Positions 1 to 11,107 of a stretch of 64,000 bases of DNA are shown here, one piece after another (positions within the stretch are counted from its first letter, which is position 1; the number at the start of each line of letters is the position of its first letter). A program made the translations under genes and the position numbers. The stretch is from the NCBI RefSeq assembly GCF_009905375.1, contig NC_133652.1, forward strand, positions 122,595,797-122,659,796. Reading direction: 5' to 3'. Source of the stretch: Apium graveolens. Its lineage: Eukaryota > Streptophyta > Magnoliopsida > Apiales > Apiaceae. A model generated the notes under the pieces. It saw nothing but the letters and a program-made list of their open reading frames with translations, did not search any database and was not told where the DNA came from.

Positions 1-1774
1 TGACGGAGAATCTTCAAGTTAACATGGCAACAACTCAGGGGGAGATGCTGAAGGATCATCTAGTAGGACACAACATCACAATGAATTTCAAGGCGAATCA
101 TCAAGATCAAATCTTCCAAGACAGACTGTCTGGAATAAAGCTCACCCTTTTGAGTTGATTATTGGTGATCCAGATGTTGGAGTCAGAACTAGACGTGCTA
201 CTCAAAATGAGTGTCTGTTCTCAGGATTTCTTTCTGAGATGGAACCTAAGAAAATTGAAGAAGCACTGACTGATCCAGATTGGGTGATTGCTATGCAAGA
301 TGAACTCAATCAGTTTGAAAGTCAACAAGTCTGGAAACTGGTACCTAGGCCTGTACACAAGAAAGCTGTTGGTACTAGGTGGGTATTCAGGAATAAACTA
401 GATGAAGATGGTGTGGTTACAAGAAACAAGGCAAGACTGGTAGCTAAAGGGTATTCTCAAGCTGAAGGCATTGATTATGATGAAACCTATGCTCCAGTGG
501 CTAGACTTGAGGCCATCAGGATATTTCTGGCATTCGCAGCATTTTCAAACTTTAAAGTTTATCAAATGGATGTCAAAAGCGCCTTTCTGAATGGAAAGCT
601 GGATGAAGAGGTATATGTAGAGCAACCTCCTGGTTTTGAAGATCCAGATCATTTGGATTTTGTCTTCTTTCTTTTCAAGGCTATCTATGGGCTAAAACAG
701 TCTCCAAGAAAATGGTATGACACTCTCTCTGAATTTCTTATTGAAAATAGCTTTATTAGAGGTGTCATAGACAAAACTCTCTTTTCTAAAACACATAAGA
801 AGGATACTATATTAGTCCAAGTCTATGTGGATGATATAATATTTGGGTCTACTAATGATAATCTCTGTAAGAGATTTGCTAAGTTAATGCACAGCAAGTT
901 TGAAATGAGCATGATGGGAGAGCTGAAGTTCTTCCTTGGATTACAAGTAAATCAAAGGTTAGATGGAACATTTATTTTTCAATCCAAGTATCTCAAGGAA
1001 CTCCTCAAAAAGTACAATCTAGAGGATTCTGCATCAGCAAGGACTCCATCAACTACAGCTGTCAAGCTTGGACCATGTGAAAACTCCATTAAGGTAGATG
1101 TCACAAGCTACAGAGGTATGATTGGCTCGTTACTCTATCTTACTGCAAGTAGACCAGATATTATGTATGCTACATGTTTATGTGCAAGGTTCCAAGCGGA
1201 TCCTAGAGATATTCATCTCGTTGCTGTTAAACGAATCTTAAGATATCTTAAGGGAACACCAAATCTAGGTATTTGGTACCCTAAAGAATCTGGTTTTAAC
1301 CTTGTCGGATATACAGATTCAGATTATGCAGGAAGTGTTGTTGATAGGAAAAGCACCTAAGGGAGTTGTCAATTCCTAGGTAGCAGGCTAGTCTCATGGT
1401 ACAGCAAGAAACAGCAAACAGTTTCCAACTCAACGGCCGAGGCTGAATATATTGCTGCTGGAAGCTGCTGTGCTCAGATCTTGTGGATTAGGAACCAACT
1501 ACGAGACTATGGCTCTGTATTGAACAAGATTCCTATTTTATGTGACAATACAAGTGTAATAGCCATCACCAACAACCCTGTGCAGCACTCGAGGACAAAG
1601 CACATTGACATCAGGTATCATTTTATTAGAGAGCACGTCATGAATGGTACTGTTGAACTATTTTTTGTTCCAACAGAAGAACAAATAGCAGATATTTTCA
1701 CTAAACCACTTGACGAATCCACATTTACCAGATTAGTTGGTAAATTGGGCATGTTGAATAGTTTTAGTGATTAA
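1..1774 (+). pseudogene. E1 pol, C-terminal part: RT and RNase H of Ty1/Copia type
   Basis: This is the 3' end of a Copia polyprotein that would copy the element's RNA into DNA in the virus-like particle. The frame is open from about base 23. The RT_RVT2 domain runs from about 290 to 1020, with the conserved start [22 protein letters not shown] and the catalytic YVDDIIFGS. RNase H follows with [20 protein letters not shown], the CDN motif and HSRTKHIDIRYHFIREH. The protein ends normally at 1774. Two in-frame stops break it: TAA at 20-22 in the integrase-RT hinge and TAA at 1358-1360 just after the first RNase H motif. The frame is otherwise kept, so the decay is mild. The integrase half is outside the window. 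Confidence 0.93.
37..46 (+). other. PPT-like purine tract in the E1 integrase-RT hinge
   Basis: AGGGGGAGAT is identical in its core to the real polypurine tract next to the 3' LTR (6623-6631). It is read in pol as Ser-Gly-Gly-Asp. The same core recurs at the same place in the pol of E3 and E4. A role as a central polypurine tract is inferred. Confidence 0.45.
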
Positions 1775-1801
1775 TTTAGTTAATATCTGTGATCTGTTCT
1801 T

Positions 1802-1864
1802 GAATAAATTTACAAATGAATTTTTCATAAATGAAAAAAAAAAATTCATTTGCAAATTTATTTT
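1802..1864 (+). repeat. Inverted repeat (long hairpin) just after the E1 pol stop
   Basis: The left arm, about 1802-1827, and right arm, about 1830-1864, are near-perfect reverse complements (AAATTTACAAATGAA against TTCATTTGCAAATTT) with an A-tract in the right arm. In RNA this would form a stem of about 24 bp starting 28 bases after the pol stop codon. It could be an RNA end-formation or stability structure. That function is inferred. Confidence 0.6.
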
Positions 1865-2185
1865 ATCATTTTATCATATTTCTTGCTTATTTCTATGTAA
1901 TATATATTATCTTATCTATTTTTATTTTCCCTACTTATTAATTTAAAATATCTCAGAATATTTTATTTCCTCTAAAAATATTTTACTATGAATTTTATTT
2001 GCTAAAATTCAATAGAAATCTATTTTTAGAATAAAAATAATAAATTCTGATATATTGTCTTTGTTTCTGTAAATATTATAAGTCTGTATTTCAGTTTTAC
2101 TATTTTGAAAATATTTTCTGATATTTTTACTAAGTTATATAAGTCTTTATAAATTTATATATGTGTGTGTTTCTGTGTTTAAAGC

Positions 2186-2491
2186 TGATATGACAATCGG
2201 CAAGACAATTGAAATTGTCTTGCTGAAAGTCATTTCAGTTTAAATTTTGTTTATTATATTATTCAGTACAGTTTTATACTGGCAAGACAATCGGTATGAC
2301 TATCAATTGTCTTGCCAGTTATAAACCATATATATAATTTTTTTTTTCTTTTTATTATTACTGGTATGACAATCGGTATGACTATCAGATTGTCATACCA
2401 GTTATAATTTTAGTATTTATTCTATTTTTTCTTTTCCTTCTTTTGCCTGGTATGACAATCGGTATGACAATCCCGGATTGTCATACCAGCT
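2186..2491 (+). repeat. Four family-specific hairpins with the GGTATGACAATC motif
   Basis: Four units lie at about 2186-2239, 2276-2324, 2357-2407 and 2445-2491. Each has a left arm of the type CTGGTATGACAATC, a short centre often containing a second GGTATGAC, and a right arm of the type GATTGTCATACCAG. The second unit has matching arms in which CTGGCAAGACAAT pairs with ATTGTCTTGCCAG, so both arms changed together. The last unit stops 3 bases before a TATA box. The same motif fills the U3 part of the E1 LTR. Confidence 0.85.
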
Positions 2492-2493
2492 GT

Positions 2494-2500
2494 TATATAA
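2494..2500 (+). promoter_or_regulatory. Candidate internal TATA box upstream of the E1 aORF
   Basis: TATATAA lies directly after the last of four hairpins and is followed by a T-rich and CT-rich leader. The aORF start codon is 468 bases downstream. The arrangement of repeats then TATA copies that of the E1 LTR promoter. Transcription from here is inferred. Confidence 0.5.
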
Positions 2501-2967
2501 AGGCGTGTGTTTGTTTTTTTTTAAAACCATTTCAACAGTTCATTTTTTTTGGGTCGAACAGTTTTCTCTCTTCTCTCTCTTCGAACTAAAACCAACGAAT
2601 TGCTTCTTTCCTTGCTCGAGTTTTTACTCAGCAAACTGAATCTTCACTCCTGTGATATATACTTACATATATATACATACAGGAGTGCTGTCAAAATTTT
2701 CAAATTTTTTTATATCAGTTTGCCCCTTCAAATTCAATTTGAGTTTGTTGATTTTGAACTTTTTATTTTTATTTCAATTTCTGATTTGTGTCTTTTGGTT
2801 TGTCAAAACTGCGTTTGTGAGTTAAGAATTTTAACGAGATACATTTCTGTCTAAATTTTTTGATTATAATTAATTTAATTCAAATTATTAAATTAATTTA
2901 ATTAATTCGAATTTTCTTAATATTATTCTTAAAATTCTGAAAAGCGTGTGTCTTATTATTATTTTAA

Positions 2968-5900
2968 ATGGCTCTCAATTTCCAAATTGTCGCGCATAAT
3001 CAGGTTGGTTATTTTAATCCGGAAAAATGTGATGTTGAAAAATTTAAGCCATGGATTAGATTTTTAAATGACCATTCGATTGTTAGCTCTGCTATTAAAT
3101 CAAATGTGATTTTAAACGTCGATCTACTTAGACTGATTTGCACAACCTCTACTGTGGCCGATGATTCAAAATCTTTTTCATTCACCGTCGTAAACACACA
3201 GTATGTAGTTGATGAAATAGTCGTCAATTGTGCGTTAAATTTTCCACTAGACAATTTCTGTAATTTACCCTCTGAAAATGATATCACAAATTTTTTCAAT
3301 GCTATTCACTATCAGGGGGTGATCAATTTAACCAAACTTTCTAAATCAAATTTGGTGTCTGAATGGGATATTTTCTACGATACACTTTCCAAAGTGTTTG
3401 CCAACTGCACAAAATCCAATTTTCATAACATCACTTCCACTCTGCAGTATATTGGTCTGGCGGTTGTTTTCAATCAAAGGATCAATTTTGGCAAACTACT
3501 TTTTCCCATTCTCTTGAGACGTCTAACTTCTGCTTTACGTGATCATTCTACAAATCGTAGGGTATCATGTTACTATGCTCGTTTTCTCATGCTTATAGCA
3601 GATCATCTTCTCACACCTGAACACAAAGCCCTTTTTGCTAACTCTGCAGTAACCGAACCCCCTCCAGTTAGCAAAAAGATTTACACTCGCCAAGACACAA
3701 CCTTCAAATTCATGCAAGTTCCAGTACTTGTATCTGTTTTCATGGCCACTTATATTCCTTTACCTATTTTCAATCTTCCCGGCCATGAACAGCAACCTCA
3801 ACCTCCAGTGGTTCAAGCCACCCAGGCTCCTCCAACATCAGATGCTCTTCCATTACAGGTAGTAATTCCTCACTCTTACTCCCTTCCTACTTCTGTTGAA
3901 AGACCCCCAGTGGTTGATAGGGCTGACCATGAAGTTGTAGAACCACAGCTTCAATCCCAGGTCATAGAGCCAAACACAGAGTCACATTCTATCTCAACCT
4001 CTCCCCCTCTGTCTAAAATGTTACCCAGAAGATTACTAGGAAGTAGTACATTGTTAAATATGAGTGAACCCTCAGCTCTGCCTCCTCCTAAGAAAAGAAG
4101 AACATATTTTGAGGCATCTGAAAGCCCATCCTTGTCCTCCCAACAGGACATGGACTTTGAAATGGCCAATGAACAGTTACTAGAGGCATTCTCTCAACAG
4201 CATGCATCTATTGAAATTCGCCATAGGGTCATGGCATCTTGTACTGAGTCAAGCATAATTCCATTACTCACAATGGAACCATACACTTCCCCAGATCATA
4301 CTTAGGACACACAGCGAGGAGTGCACGTAGAGTCGGTTACAGTGCCTGCCATAGTTACGGCAGAAGAGCAGTCACATGCTTCAGAGGGAAAATCTGACTC
4401 TCCGCCATCTTTAATAGAGTCATTTTCTCCCCTCCCAGATCCAACACCTCTGGCTCCCTTATGGGATTCTCCACTCGCAGATTTATCTGGAGAAAGTGGA
4501 GGGCAACTCGGTCAATCTATCCCTGAAGCAATTCAGACATCTATTCCAAAAGATTTGATAGTATTGACTGAGGATCGGGACTCGCGAATTCCCATTGCAC
4601 CACCACTGACCTCTCTTGAAGAGGCTAGGGTGATTTTTAATGCAGGTACAGAAGAACAGCAACAGGAAGACTCCTCACGAGCAATTATATTGAGAGAAAC
4701 ACATACACGTGAGGTGAGTGAACCAAACACGAGTGAAATTCAGGTGAGAGCACACACATACACTGATACTGTAAACCTGTTAGCTCAGATTGCTGCCCTA
4801 AAAGAAGAACTTGCTAAAAGCCAAGTTGAAGCTCAAGCATTCAAAGCACAAGTGGTTGAACGGTCTTCTTCTTCCACCTCTGTCAACAATCAGCTTGCAA
4901 TCATAAGGAATGACATCTCAGATCTAAAGACCACTGTAATACCAAAGCTCAATTCTATTCAGGACACTCCAACTTTATCAGCTGATGACATATCCAACTT
5001 CTGCTCTCTACACACAAGAATGACTTCTCTTGAAGACCTCGTTGAGATGAATCATTCACTGGACTCCTCAAGATTTCTAAAGATAGAGACGGGCATGGAA
5101 CATCTCAATGAAGGGATGAAGCACCTATATTTCATGATCAAGAATTCTCATTGCCCTAATGAAGAACAAAGAACTTATTTTGAAGGACCGTCTGGTGGAG
5201 GATCAGGCTCTGGAGGTGATGGAGGTTCCAAAGGAAAGTCAGTAGAGGATCCCTCAACTAAGGGGGAGAAGAAAGGAAGTAGTGCCAAAGGGAAAGAAAA
5301 AGATACCTCTGCTGGAAACAAAGGAAAGGCTGATGATGTCTACTACAGTGGAGAACAGGATGACTTTGATATTTTTGACATTCCCACTGAACCAGTTCAG
5401 GAAGATAAAGATGGGTTATTTGAAGCTGAAGAGGAAAGTGATTTTGGAGAATGGGAAGAAGAAGCTCAAGTGGATCCTATGTTTGAGAAAGAATTTCAGA
5501 AGGAGCAGTCAGAAATGAAAAGAAAAGAAGTTGAACTCAAGAAGGTCTCTCAGATCATTGACATGAGAAAAGACATTCAAAGAACAGAAACTCTTCAAAA
5601 GCAACGTCTTCATGACATTAAGGCTCAAGAAAGGAGAAGAGATGTCAGACTAAAGATTGGTGAAAAATGGGATGAAGCTAGGAGAGTACTTGATATGACT
5701 CAGCTGAGCACTAACAATGATAGGCAGTTCTTACATCTTCTTGACAAGCTGGAAATCTCAAATCCTAACAATGACATGTACATGAATGCTATCAAGACTG
5801 AAGTCTCAAGGATCACAGCTGCTTTTGATAGATCCCTAAATGAGATGAGCATTTTTGTATATTGTCAGAGTGAAGGATCTTTCAAGGTGTCACTTCATCT

Positions 5901-6369
5901 ATTTGAGAATCGTTCTTTGTCAGAGATTTGGGTTCTTTTAAACAAAGTCAAAAGAAGCTCAGAATTGAATGAAGTTCTTCGAGAAAGGCTTAAAGAGTTT
6001 GCCAGCAGGGCTAGTCCTCAAGTGGTCAACAATCCTCATCAGGTGAGATTCTTTAAGTCTGATTGTCTTCAAATCTGTCAGCTAGATGTACAATCTCTTA
6101 AAGACTACTCAGCTAAGCATCTGGTCTGGATGGAACATCATTTGAGAACTGCTGGATATTCATCCATGTTGAAGACTCAAGCTGCTGACTTGATTCAAGC
6201 TTATTGTGAAAAGAATGTTAAAAGGTACAATCAACTCAAGAATAAGCTGAAGTCAGTTGGAGTTCAACCAGTCAGACCAGCAAGCTTCACTTCAGAAAAG
6301 GATCGTGTCTTTGACAAGGAATTGCTTCAAGATTTAGAAGAAGGTGAAGTCAGAAGAGAAGACAACTGA
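2968..6369 (+). pseudogene. E1 additional ORF (aORF, 'env-like' position), one internal stop
   Basis: This is an ORF of about 1133 codons downstream of pol, broken only by TAG at 4303-4305 (same frame before and after). I do not recognise a known function. Residues about 1-215 form a folded-looking domain whose pattern is shared with the aORFs of E3, R and E4: a segment of type SEWDIFYDTLSKVF, then SNF, and near its end YYARFLMLIADHLL. A Pro/Ser/Gln-rich linker follows, with a Lys-Arg patch (PPPKKRRTYFE). Then come a Gly/Ser/Lys stretch (about 745-800), an acidic patch, a charged coiled-coil-like region (about 840-920) and a C-terminal domain around SLSEIWVLLNKV. I see no signal peptide or clear membrane segment, so an envelope role is not supported. 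A PPT-like tract sits at 5261-5270. Confidence 0.8.
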
Positions 6370-6618
6370 AGTCAATTAGCTCAAAACTCAATGTAATATG
6401 ATTAGAGCTTTATGAATCAAGATAGTCTAATGTAGTTATATGTTCAGGCTAGAGGAACATCTATCTTGTATTCACTTGTAAATTTCATTTGGAATCTGGA
6501 AAATGTTAAATATAATCCAGAACTTTTCTGCTATTTACTTTACATTACTGTTTATATCTTTTTCTTATTTGTTAGTTGAGTTATCCTCTAGGTATTTGTT
6601 GTTATTGTCTAACAAGCA
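6370..6618 (+). other. E1 3' untranslated region
   Basis: AT-rich DNA between the aORF stop and the polypurine tract. No gene or repeat is seen. Confidence 0.6.
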
Positions 6619-6631
6619 AATAGGGGGAGAT
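6619..6631 (+). other. E1 polypurine tract (PPT)
   Basis: A purine run with the core TAGGGGGAGAT lies directly before the TG that starts the 3' LTR. It is the plus-strand DNA primer site, and matches the tracts of E3, R and E4 in sequence and position. Confidence 0.9.
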
Positions 6632-8206
6632 TGAAAGGCATATGTCATAGCCTACTCGTTTATTCGAGTATTTAACTCAACTCAAATAAGAATGTAATAA
6701 GTAAATAGTGGATCAATCATCAGAGAGATCTCACAATGTAACATCTGTCAAAGAATAAAGAAACATTGTTCATCTGCAGACTTGAAGATTCACTGGAAGA
6801 AGTTCAAGAATTTGATCATGCCTCAGTGATATAAATCAAGATCGTGGATTTAATCAAGTGACAGAGATCTCGTCAAGGTATCATTTATTACAAGGATTCA
6901 ATCAGAATATCAAAGTCAAGACATGAAGAAACGTCACGGAAGTTAGTCACTCATGAACCAGACAGTACATCGAGTGTCAGCATTGAAGTGGCGGAATTGA
7001 TTCATAAGTCTCAGTGACTTTCAGAAGATTGTCAGAAGAATGGATGCTGCTCAGTGTTAGTATTAATTCTCTATTAATTAATTAAGTCATATAATTTAAT
7101 TAAGAAAATAAATTATATCTGCAAAGATTAATTTATTGATTAATTGAATTAAATTGATTAATTAATTTAGAATTAATATTAAGGATTTACAAGATTTTAA
7201 TTGGTTTAAAATCTGCTTAAATTCAGCAAGACAATTCATTTGAACTAGTATGACAATCGGTATGACAATTGCTAGTCATACCGAAAGTCATGCCAATACA
7301 TTTAATTGTCTTATTAGAATTTCTGTTTAGATTAAAATCTGTTATTAATTCAGCAAGACAATTTATTTGAACTAATATGACAATCGGTATGACAATCAAT
7401 AGTCATACCGAAAGTCTTGCTAGCTCATTTTAATTATCTTGCTAGTTGTAAATTTTGTCATACCGAAAGTCTTGCTGGCCAAAGAAGATTGTCATGCCAG
7501 TATATTTTTACATTCGGCTGTTTGATAAAAAGGAGCAGAAGTCTGTTATTTCATTATCAATTAAACAAAACACAAACTCAAGAACAAAAGAAAAAGGAGC
7601 AGAAAAATATTTCATCTCATCTGCAACTTCAAGATCAATTTCTAGATTGTAAAGTTAAATCCAATCAACTAGAAATACTTATCTTGTTCTTGTGTATCAA
7701 TCTAGCGGATTAAAATCCCTAGAACTTAATCTCAAATCGCATTTAGCATTTGATCTTTTAATTACAAAAATAGAAAAAGTTCATGTCGAATTTATTCTAG
7801 ATTTGTAATAATTGATTTGAGATTAATCCCTTGTAACCGATACTGTAGTTGTAACACCTTTCAAGTTTAATAAAAGTTTTATTTAACTTGAATTTTGTTT
7901 CACAATTTTATTCCGCATTTTATTCGATTAAACGGTATTGTTTGCATTCAACCCCCCCTTCTACAAACAAATTGGGACCTAACATCAATTCTCTTAGTTA
8001 ATGTTATTTAGTATAATCTCTTAGTTAAATAAAAACCCAATTTGTTATTTGTCTTCGCATTGAGCGATAACCATACATTGTTGCATAGGTGCATAAATTG
8101 AACTTAACCTAAACCAGTCTCTGTAAGAACGAATCTGATTTATATCTTATACTACTTGCGAACGCGTATACTTGCATGTATTTTAGCGCGTGTTTTCGCC
8201 CTAACA
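6632..8206 (+). repeat. E1 3' LTR, 1575 bp
   Basis: The LTR starts with TGAAAGGC after the PPT and ends with CTAACA. U3 contains a duplicated block of about 127 bp with GGTATGACAATC motifs and a TATA-like GATAAAAAG at 7523-7531. A run of seven C in TTCAACCCCCCC (about 7950) resembles the end of the E3 LTR, and GGACCTAACA at 7975-7984 could be read as an alternative LTR end. I prefer 8206 because E2 gag homology starts at once after it, leaving no unexplained sequence. The 5' copy needed to settle this is off-window. Confidence 0.7.
7222..7531 (+). promoter_or_regulatory. E1 LTR promoter: duplicated motif block and TATA-like box
   Basis: Two copies of a block (about 7222-7330 and 7348-7450) each contain CAGCAAGACAATT, then TATGACAATCGGTATGACAA, then AGTCATACCGAAAGTC. 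A third partial copy leads to GATTGTCATGCCAG (7487-7500). A TATA-like GATAAAAAG follows at 7523. The layout is the same as at 2186-2500 in the spacer. Confidence 0.6.
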
Positions 8207-10176
8207 CATGTCAAACAGGGTGATTGGATGCAAGACTGCAAAAGAAATCTGGGATGCATTGGAAGTGAGATGTCAAGGAACCAATGCCATCAAAAAGAAT
8301 AGGAAGACAATATTCACACAGGAGTATGAGCACTTTGACTCAAAATCTGATGAGTCACTAACTGATACATATGACAGATTGACAAAGCTGTTGAATGATC
8401 TGTCACTAGTGGATACGGAATATGATACATAAGATTCAAATCTGAAATTCCTACTAGCTCATCCTGAAAAGTGGGATTTGAAAGCTACTACAATAAGAGA
8501 CAACTATGAACTTGCTGATATGTCTCTTGATGAAATCTATGGGATGCTCAAGACTCATGAACTTGAGATGGAGCAAAGAAAGAAGAGGCATGGAGGGAAG
8601 TCTAAGACAGTTGCTTTAAAGGCTGAAGAAAAGCCAATTGTCTCTAGGAAGGCAAAAGGAAAGGCTCTCATCATACAGTATGATTCAGAGTCATCAGATT
8701 CTGATGATGATGATTCAGAACCTGAAAATTTATCTGAAGTGGATGTTGATGCAGAAATGATACAACTGTGTGCTCTTGTGGTGAAAGGTATCACAAAGAT
8801 AGCCTACAAGAAATTCAGAAAGGGTAAGAAGTTTTCCAGGAAAGGTGGAAGTTCTGATAAGAAAGGGTTCAGAAAGTCTGAAGGAAAAAGGAGGAAAGTC
8901 TGATATAGGAGACAACTCAAATGTCAAATGCTATAATTATGGTGAAAGAGGCCACATATCTCCTGATTGCAAGAAAGGAAAAGGTGATAAAGGCCAGGCA
9001 CTTATCACAAAGAAGGAAAACTGGGCAAACACTTCAGAATCTGAAGAAGAGGTGAACTATGCCTTAATGGCAAATGCTGATAGCAGTTCTGATGCTGCTA
9101 AACTAGAGGTACCTCTATCAACTCTTGCTTTTGATACAGATGATATTACTGAGTTGAGATTATTTCTAAAAAACATTTATATTAGCTATAGAGATCAGAC
9201 TTTAGAGAATGAAAGATTAAAATCTGAAAATCTAAAGTACAAAAACAGAAATAGCTATCTTGAAGAAGAGTTAGTCCACCAGAACACTATTCAGACAGAG
9301 AGAGATAATGCTATTTATCTTAAGAATGAATTGCTTAAACATAATGATTATCTAAAATGTGAATTTGAAAAAGAAAGAGAAATCATCAGGACTTGGACTA
9401 ACTCAGGCAAAAACAACTCAGAATATTCTAAGTAGTGGAAACTGGAAAGAGGGGTTAGGTTATAAAGATGGAAAAAGTGAGAAAAGTACTTTGCCAATTA
9501 AGCCAAAGGTAAATCCTGTTAAATTTGTTGCAAAAACTGTTGTGTCTGATTCTGAAAAGGTGAAAGACTCTAAGACAGAAGTCAAAGAAAAGTCAACTTC
9601 TGACAAATTAAAACAGGATAAACCAGCTGTAGTAAACATAGGCTTAATGACAAAGAAGCAGCTTAAGTATAAGCTGAAAGAGATTAGAAATGTGAACAAG
9701 GTAAAGGAAGCTAGGAAAAATAGGAATGGAAAGGAAGGTGTGAATAAAAGTAATAACTATATGCATGTTCCTAATGCTCCTAGAAAGAAATACTATAATT
9801 ATGGAAACTCTAACCATCTTGCTTCTTTTTGCAGGAAAAATAAAGATCTAAACTCTTTACCTTTTAAATCAGGAGTTAAGAGTCAGTCTGTTAGATTTAA
9901 ACCACAAAATCCTTGTTTCCATTGTGGTAGTTTATGGCATTCTATTTATACTAGTAAGGAATATCATAGTTTGTACTATGATTATTATGAAATAAAACCT
10001 TCTTTAAAAAAGTTAGTGTAATTCAATCTAGTGTAAATTCTGATGCAAAGTCTGATATAAAGTCTGATAAAAAGCATGTTAGCATAAACTCTGAAACTAA
10101 ATCCGCTGCAAATGCTAACAAAATTAATAAGGCCAAAGGATCCAAGCAAGTCTGGGTCCTTAAAACTAATCAATAG
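8207..10176 (+). pseudogene. E2 gag, 5'-truncated and frameshifted
   Basis: It matches E4 gag from about residue 115 onward (IWDALEVRCQGT, EYEHFDSKSDESL). Breaks seen are TAA at 8430-8432, an extra base near 8885, an extra base near 9415 and a divergent stretch around 10018. The zinc-knuckle region begins near 8930 but its second cysteine is replaced (CYNYGERGH where E4 has CYNCGEKGH). A further knuckle has become YYNYGNSNH, and a third, CFHCGSLWH, is kept. Gag would form the particle and bind RNA. The gag stop is TAG at 10174-10176, followed by the same TGGTCTTTGTGA string as in E4. Confidence 0.85.
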
Positions 10177-10197
10177 TGGTCTTTGTGATTACAGGGC

Positions 10198-11107
10198 AAC
10201 AGGAAAAACATCCTGGTTCTGGACAGTGGATGTTCAGGACTTATGACTGGAAATAAAGCCCTGCTATCAGACTTTGTGGAGAAAGATGGTCCAGGAGTTT
10301 CTTATAAAGATGGCAACAAGGGAAAGACTCTGGGATATGGAAATATCAATCTTGGGAATATCATAATTGAATCAGTAGCTCTTGTCTCAGGACTTAAACA
10401 CAATCTGCTAAGTATGAGTCAAATCTGTGACAGAGGTTATCATGTGGATTTCTTTGAAGAACACTGTGAAGTTGTAAGTAATTCTACAGGCAAAGTGGTT
10501 CTGAAAGGTTACAGACATGGTAACATATATGAAGCCAGACTTTCAACAAATTCTGATGGTTCTGCAATCTTTCTGTTAAGCAGAGCATCAATTGAAGAAA
10601 GCTGGAATTGGCACAAGAGACTCTCTCATTTAAATTTTAACAACATAAATGAGCTAGTAAAGAAAGATCTTGTGAGAGGACTACCAAAATCAATATTTGC
10701 TCCTGATGGTCTTTGTGACTCATGTCAAAAGGCAAAACAAAGAAAGCAAAACTGAATCCTCAATTCTTGAGCCTTATTACTTACTGCATGTTGATCTATT
10801 TGGTCCAGTCAATGTCATGTCTATTGCAAAGAAGAAATATGCTATGGTTATAGTGGATGAGTTCACAAGATACACTTGGGTGTATTTCTTGCACAAGAAG
10901 AATGAAACTGCATCTACTCTAACTGATCATGTCAGACAGCTGGATAAGTTAGTCAAAGACTCTGTTAAAATAATAAGAAGTGATAATGGCACTGAGTTCA
11001 AGAATTCAATCATGGAAGAGTTCTGTAAAGAGCGAGGAATAAAGCATGAATTTTTTGCACCTGGAACTCCACAGCAGAATGGAGTTGTAGAAAGAAAGAA
11101 CATGACT
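10198..11107 (+). pseudogene. E2 pol, protease and integrase N-terminal part
   Basis: The protease keeps DSGCSG but has SGLMTG where E4 has SGHMTG. The GAG_pre-integrase zinc-binding segment follows (WHKRLSHLNF ... CDSCQKAK). A deletion of about 17 bases near 10747 shifts the frame. The integrase core then shows HVDLFGPVN, SDNGTEF and NGVVERKN, with all three acidic residues (D, D, E) present. R interrupts the gene six codons after that glutamate. Confidence 0.87.
11103..11107. repeat. Left target site of R (TGACT)
   Basis: These are the five bases next to the R LTR. The matching duplicate should be on the far side of R, outside the window, so this is a prediction only. Confidence 0.4.

Larger units (their letters stand above)
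1775..2967 (+). other. E1 pol-aORF spacer
   Basis: This is AT-rich DNA without a convincing gene. It holds the hairpin at 1802-1864, four GGTATGACAATC hairpins at 2186-2491, a TATA box at 2494 and a pyrimidine-rich stretch (about 2515-2600) that looks like a plant 5' leader. The 101-codon ORF at 2549-2854 is of low-complexity composition and I do not treat it as a gene. Confidence 0.7.
1..8206 (+). mobile_element. E1: 3' part of a SIRE-like Ty1/Copia retrotransposon
   Basis: The order is pol end, 1.2-kb spacer, large extra ORF, polypurine tract and a 3' LTR. The 5' LTR, gag and most of pol lie left of the window. A large ORF downstream of pol is typical of the SIRE (Sirevirus) lineage of Copia. 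The 3' edge is placed at 8206 because the sequence ends in CTAACA there and E2 gag begins at the next base, as expected if E1 inserted into E2. The pol and aORF copies carry stops, so this copy is not autonomous. Confidence 0.85.
8207..11107 (+). mobile_element. E2: fragment of an old Copia element (gag to integrase)
   Basis: The sequence is clearly related to E4 from the middle of gag to the integrase catalytic core. Both ends are abrupt. At the left it begins at the end of the E1 LTR; at the right the integrase is cut by the R LTR at 11108. The missing 5' part should lie left of E1 and the missing RT part right of the window. Many frameshifts and stops mark it as the oldest Copia copy here. 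Confidence 0.88.

Noticed and set aside
2186..2491. Hairpins as a MITE insertion or CRISPR-like array
   Set aside because: The units have no target duplicates, spacing is irregular, and the same words occur in the E1 LTR. A plant nuclear setting also excludes CRISPR.
2549..2854. 101-codon ORF in the E1 spacer as a gene
   Set aside because: Its Phe/Leu/Ile-rich composition comes from T-rich leader DNA; no conserved motif and no equivalent in E3, R or E4.
2968..6369. E1 aORF as a viral envelope gene
   Set aside because: No signal peptide, membrane span or fusion-type motif is visible; the name env-like rests only on its position after pol.
7417..7713. ORFs in the E1 LTR (98 and 65 codons)
   Set aside because: They overlap the LTR promoter repeats, have low-complexity ends and no homologue in the other elements.
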